NCBI GenBank assembly: GCA_965221545.1
Contig: OZ244901.1
Span: forward strand, 3,162,001 to 3,226,000
From: JAJEFO01 sp022819605
GTDB lineage: Bacteria; Pseudomonadota; Alphaproteobacteria; Rhodobacterales; Rhodobacteraceae
Length of the DNA: 64,000 bases
Direction of reading: 5' to 3'
Each line of letters opens with the position of its first letter. Position 1 is the first letter of the stretch. The position numbers were made by a program, and so were the translations under genes. Of the stretch, positions 60,857 through 64,000 are shown piece after piece. The notes under the pieces are model-generated. The model did not search any database, had not been told where the DNA came from, and worked only from the letters and a program-made list of their open reading frames with translations.

Positions 60857-61816
60857 CTAGATCTGGCCGACTTTCTTCAGACGGGCATCGCGCAGCCGGG
60901 CAAAGTCATCGCCAGCATGATAGGACGAACGCGTCAGCGGCGTCGCGGACACCATGTGGAATCCCTTGCCGTAGGCTGCCCTTTCGTAACCGGCAAACTC
61001 CTCGGGCGTCACGAACCTGTCGACCCGATGATGCTTTCGGGTTGGCTGCAGGTACTGACCGATCGTCAGGAAATCCACGTCCGCCACACGCATGTCGTCC
61101 ATGACTTGGAGCACGGACTGCCTGTCCTCGCCCAGGCCGACCATGATGCCCGACTTGGTGAACATGGAAGGATCCAGCTCCTTCACGCGTTGCAGCAGCC
61201 TAAGGGAATGGAAATACCGTGCCCCGGGGCGGACCTCGGTATAGAGGCCAGGAACCGTCTCGAGATTGTGATTGAACACGTCTGGCCGCGAGTCGACCAC
61301 GGCCTCGAGCGCGGAAGGCGCACATTTCAGGAAGTCCGGAGTCAGGATCTCGATGGTCGTGTCAGGCGACCGTCGTCGGATCGCGCGAACGGTGCGCGCA
61401 AAATGTTCCGCTCCGCCGTCCTCGACATCGTCGCGGTCAACCGACGTCACCACCACGTGCTTGAGACCGAGTTTCTGCACGGCATCCGCAACACGACCGG
61501 GCTCGAAGACATCGAGTCCCTCCGTGGGCTTTCCGGTTGCGACGTTGCAAAACGTGCAGGCCCTCGTGCAGACCTCGCCCATGATCATCATCGTGGCGTG
61601 GCCTTGGCTCCAGCACTCGCCCACGTTGGGGCAGCCCGCTTCCTCGCAGACGGTTACGAGACCATGCTCGCGCATGATGTTCCGGGTCTTGGCATAACCC
61701 TGACCCGCCGGTGCCTTGACGCGAATCCAGTCCGGCTTCTTCGGCTGGTCACTGTCCGGACGACGCGCCTTTTCGGGATGACGCTGGCCGGGGATCTTCA
61801 GGTCTCTGGCACTCAT
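60857..61816 (-). CDS. lipA: Lipoyl synthase
   Basis: Radical-SAM enzyme (319 aa) inserting two sulfurs into octanoyl-domains of 2-oxoacid dehydrogenases. The auxiliary cluster motif CEEAGCPNVGEC and radical-SAM CTRACTFC are both intact, followed by LTPDFLKC and the C-terminal RSSYHA. MSARDLKIPGQRHPEK at 61816 is preferred over a start 18 codons earlier. It lies 159 bases downstream of sufE, both concerned with iron-sulfur chemistry, on the same strand. Confidence 0.96.
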   Translation of the reverse strand: MSARDLKIPGQRHPEKARRPDSDQPKKPDWIRVKAPAGQGYAKTRNIMREHGLVTVCEEAGCPNVGECWSQGHATMMIMGEVCTRACTFCNVATGKPTEGLDVFEPGRVADAVQKLGLKHVVVTSVDRDDVEDGGAEHFARTVRAIRRRSPDTTIEILTPDFLKCAPSALEAVVDSRPDVFNHNLETVPGLYTEVRPGARYFHSLRLLQRVKELDPSMFTKSGIMVGLGEDRQSVLQVMDDMRVADVDFLTIGQYLQPTRKHHRVDRFVTPEEFAGYERAAYGKGFHMVSATPLTRSSYHAGDDFARLRDARLKKVGQI

Positions 61817-61975
61817 CTCGGCTCCATCTGCTTGCGCACCGCAATACCCGCAATGGAGCAGAAAGTCCAATCTTCATGCAGTCTTGCATGGCAGCTATGC
61901 ACGATTCGAATACACGAACGCACGTCTGGACGACACGGCCACGGGCCGTTACTGAATTCAAATTCTGAGGGCGTC

Positions 61976-62404
61976 TTAATTTCCGCGGACGCTGCCGGCC
62001 AGTTCCTGGATCCGCTTCACCATGGAACGAAGGCCGTTCGAACGCTGCGACGTCAGGTGCTCCTCCAATCCAAGGCGATTCAGTTCGGCACGGGCGTCAA
62101 CGTTCAGGACTTCTCGCACGCTCAATCCCGAAAACAGCGCCTTCAGAACCGCAATCAGCCCGCGCACGATTACCGCATCGCTCTCGCCTTCGAAGGTGAA
62201 GATCGCAGTGGCGCCCGTCCCTTCGACGTTCGGCACCAGCCAGACCTGGCTTGCGCAGCCCTCGACCTTCGTGGCCGGCACTTTCAGCGCCTCGTCCAGA
62301 GGAGACATCGCCTTGCCCATATCGATGACGTGGCGATACCGATCCTGCCACTCGTCGAGGTAGTCGAAGGCATCCACGATTTCTTCGAATTCTTCCTGTG
62401 CCAT
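61976..62404 (-). CDS. sufE: SufE-family cysteine desulfurase activator
   Basis: Sulfur acceptor (142 aa) that stimulates SufS in iron-sulfur cluster assembly. The persulfide Cys lies in KVEGCASQVWLVPN (Cys near residue 50). The start MAQEEFEEIVDAF at 62404 removes 59 non-conserved residues of a longer frame. No other suf gene is in the window. Confidence 0.92.
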   Translation of the reverse strand: MAQEEFEEIVDAFDYLDEWQDRYRHVIDMGKAMSPLDEALKVPATKVEGCASQVWLVPNVEGTGATAIFTFEGESDAVIVRGLIAVLKALFSGLSVREVLNVDARAELNRLGLEEHLTSQRSNGLRSMVKRIQELAGSVRGN

Positions 62405-62790
62405 GGACTTCCAATTAAGGCGAGTCCCGTTCAAGGTCCAGAGCCGGACGCCTCTCGAACCCCGCAGCCGGGCCGGCAGTTGCGGAAGGGGCGAGGGCCA
62501 GAAGCTTGTGGCCTTGAGCTTGCCGTATTGTGCCTTGTCGTGTGTGCCGCGTGTGCTATTCATGCCGTGCCATGAGAGCAAGTCTGCGCACTCCGATCTC
62601 AGGTTCGCTCAATTCTTGGCTTCCGGCCACGCCGCGACGCCCGCCCAAGCGGCATGGCGTCTGGGATTGGGGCTCGTGAATGTCGATGGCGTTTTGTTGG
62701 AGACCCGATGATACGCAAAAACATGTCGAAGGGAGATCGCGCAATCCTGTCAGTCCATCGACATATCTCCCAAGAACAAGGGCAAGGACA
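62405..62790. other. Divergent region between sufE and the lipoprotein gene
   Basis: 386 bases that should contain the promoters of both flanking genes. A 35-codon plus-strand ORF from 62572 (ending HGVWDWGS) is too short and unconserved to call. Nothing else recognised. Confidence 0.4.
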
Positions 62791-63249
62791 ATGACGTCAC
62801 GCAGGTTTATCCTGATGGGTCTTTTGGCAAACGGCTTGTCAGGATGCGACGCTCTCCCGCGCATCGGCGGATGGCAATCAGAACCCATTTCGGACTCTAA
62901 GGGAGACGAGCTTCAAGCTGCGAACGAAGACATTCGTCCCCGGGTTGCCGAAATCACGTCCCTTGCCGTCGAAGACGTGACGGCCGGTGCCATCGTTCTC
63001 GCGACCGCCCTGCCCGCGACTCAAGGCTGGTTCGAGCCCGAGCTCGTCAATGATGCGCCCAACGGCAAGCCGGTCGACGGCGTCCTTTCCTACAGCTTCC
63101 GTGCGGTGCCGCCGCGCGAAACACAGCCCCAGTCGACGCAGCGGTCACGGGTGCTCACCGTCGCTCTCTTCATCCCGGATGCCCGTCTCGCCAATGTACG
63201 GAGCATCAGGGTGAACGGAGCGCAGAATTCAAAGTCCGTTCGGCCCTGA
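62791..63249 (+). CDS. Small predicted lipoprotein of unknown function
   Basis: 152 aa with a lipoprotein signal: basic MTSRRF, a hydrophobic run and a lipobox ending LSGC, so Cys19 is the likely lipidated residue. The mature protein has TAGAIVLATALPATQGWFEP in the middle and an AVPPRET segment rich in Pro; no family recognised. AAGGACA precedes the ATG. Convergent with RNase D; 27 bases separate the stops. Confidence 0.7.
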   Translation: MTSRRFILMGLLANGLSGCDALPRIGGWQSEPISDSKGDELQAANEDIRPRVAEITSLAVEDVTAGAIVLATALPATQGWFEPELVNDAPNGKPVDGVLSYSFRAVPPRETQPQSTQRSRVLTVALFIPDARLANVRSIRVNGAQNSKSVRP

Positions 63250-63276
63250 CAATCGGACCGCTGCCCTCGGCGCGAA

Positions 63277-64000
63277 TCAGACTTCGAACACTTCGACCGA
63301 CGTCCCATTGGCACGAAGGGCGAGCTTGCCCTTGCAAAGGCCAAGCGCTTCTTCGCCGAACGCTTTCCGCCTCCAGCCCGTCATGGGCTGGCCATCGTAG
63401 TTGCCGGCCGCAATTTCATCCAGTTCGGAAGATGTCGCGATCAACTTCTGCGCAACACCGAGTTCCTCCGACTTTGCGTTGAGCAGCACGCGCAACAGGC
63501 TTGCGAGAGCAGGATTCACCTGTGCCTGGCCGCGTCGGCGTTCCGAATTCGGCAGTTGGTCGTCAGGCGCCTCGATTCCCGCTTTCACGGCAGCGAGCAA
63601 TCCATTCGCAATTTCGCCCCGTCGAGCGTTTTGCAGCAGGCGCCGGGATCGGCCGAGCTGTTCAATTGTCCGAGGCTTTGTCGACGCCAGTTCCAGAATT
63701 GCGTCATCCTTGATCACGCGGTTGCGCGGAATGTTCTTGTCCCGGGCATAGGTTTCACGAAATCGCGCAAGCTCTCGCACGATGGCAAGGTGCCGACCCG
63801 AATCGGATCGGGTCTTGACGCGCCGCCACGCTTCATCAGGCTCGACTGCATAGGTTGCCGGGTCGACAAGCACGGCGAGTTCCTCTTCGACCCAGGATCG
63901 TCGTCCGGACGCGTCCAGTTCCGCAGAAAGTTGTTCATAGATGTCGCGCAAATGCGTCACGTCCGCCAACGCATAGCGCTTTTGCGCATTGCTGAGCGGA
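63277..64000 (-). CDS. rnd: Ribonuclease D, C-terminal part (gene continues past window)
   Basis: The frame is open to the right edge, so the N-terminal exonuclease motifs I and II are outside. Visible: motif Exo III YALAD with its catalytic Tyr and Asp, then HLRDIYEQLSAEL, and two HRDC-type helical regions (about 80-165 and 165-230 of the visible part). RNase D is a 3'-5' exonuclease for tRNA and small RNA 3' ends. The full-length family is about 385 residues; 240 are visible. The C-terminus ends VFEV. Confidence 0.88.
   Translation of the reverse strand, partial: PLSNAQKRYALADVTHLRDIYEQLSAELDASGRRSWVEEELAVLVDPATYAVEPDEAWRRVKTRSDSGRHLAIVRELARFRETYARDKNIPRNRVIKDDAILELASTKPRTIEQLGRSRRLLQNARRGEIANGLLAAVKAGIEAPDDQLPNSERRRGQAQVNPALASLLRVLLNAKSEELGVAQKLIATSSELDEIAAGNYDGQPMTGWRRKAFGEEALGLCKGKLALRANGTSVEVFEV

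Noticed and set aside
1..64000. tRNA genes, rRNA, CRISPR arrays and complete insertion sequences
   Set aside because: No cloverleaf-type sequence, regularly spaced repeat or transposase was recognised by eye. A covariance-model and repeat search would be needed to exclude small RNAs.

Overview
The window is a GC-rich bacterial chromosome segment, most likely from an alphaproteobacterium. The evidence is the frr-uppS-cdsA-dxr-rseP and bamA-ompH gene orders, a soluble NAD-linked formate dehydrogenase whose beta subunit is a NuoE/NuoF fusion, a RutR-like regulator with a RutR-like operator, and an envelope set typical of Gram-negatives (BamA, Skp, RseP, Tat and Lol-type signals). I cannot name the genus. 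No rRNA, tRNA, CRISPR array or intact transposon was seen.

Region 1 (1-2231) is the end of a SsuBC/TauBC-type importer operon, followed by a broken PrlF/YhaV toxin-antitoxin pair (2472-2926). Region 2 (3211-8542, minus strand) is a branched-chain-amide-type ABC importer (binding protein, two permeases, two ATPases) with a TPR-like protein at its 3' end. Region 3 (9362-19683) is a complete reductive pyrimidine-catabolic locus. It holds dihydropyrimidine dehydrogenase (preT, preA), dihydropyrimidinase, an N-carbamoyl amino acid hydrolase (ureidopropionase-like), a second ABC importer with an NMT1/THI5-type binding protein, and a RutR-like TetR regulator. A near-perfect RutR-type palindrome lies in front of the hydrolase/regulator pair and a weaker one in front of preT, so the locus looks like a self-contained regulon.

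Region 4 (20050-29645) is one-carbon and redox metabolism: formate-tetrahydrofolate ligase, NAD-dependent formate dehydrogenase alpha and beta, a LysR regulator, and a quinone oxidoreductase plus SDR pair. Region 5 (29768-39414) is the essential envelope/isoprenoid block ompH-bamA and rseP-dxr-cdsA-uppS-frr. A cobalt-type nitrile hydratase cassette (alpha, beta, activator) on the opposite strand is wedged between rseP and bamA.

Region 6 (39964-47482) separates frr from pyrH and encodes a seven-gene plus-strand operon: a ROK regulator, an M20 deacylase, a sugar-type ABC importer (three genes), a YhfX-like PLP protein and a SIS-domain isomerase/deglycase. I infer a catabolic pathway for an amino-sugar or N-substituted amino compound; its substrate is unknown. 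Region 7 (47451-49621) is a PIN/Xre-ImmA toxin-antitoxin module plus an AAA+ ATPase fragment, inserted between the SIS gene and dtd and bracketed by direct repeats made of the 3' ends of those two genes.

Region 8 (50062-56501) contains pyrH, miaA, an M42 peptidase, an SLC13 carrier with RCK domains, an EamA exporter and a YmdB-like phosphoesterase. Region 9 (56502-58764) is a decayed mobile island between ymdB-like and fau: the C-terminus of a tyrosine recombinase and a Phd/PemK-type toxin-antitoxin pair. Region 10 (58765-64000) holds fau, mgtE, lipA, sufE, a small lipoprotein and the C-terminal part of RNase D. Horizontally acquired material sits at gene junctions throughout, and three toxin-antitoxin loci in different states of decay are the recurring theme.
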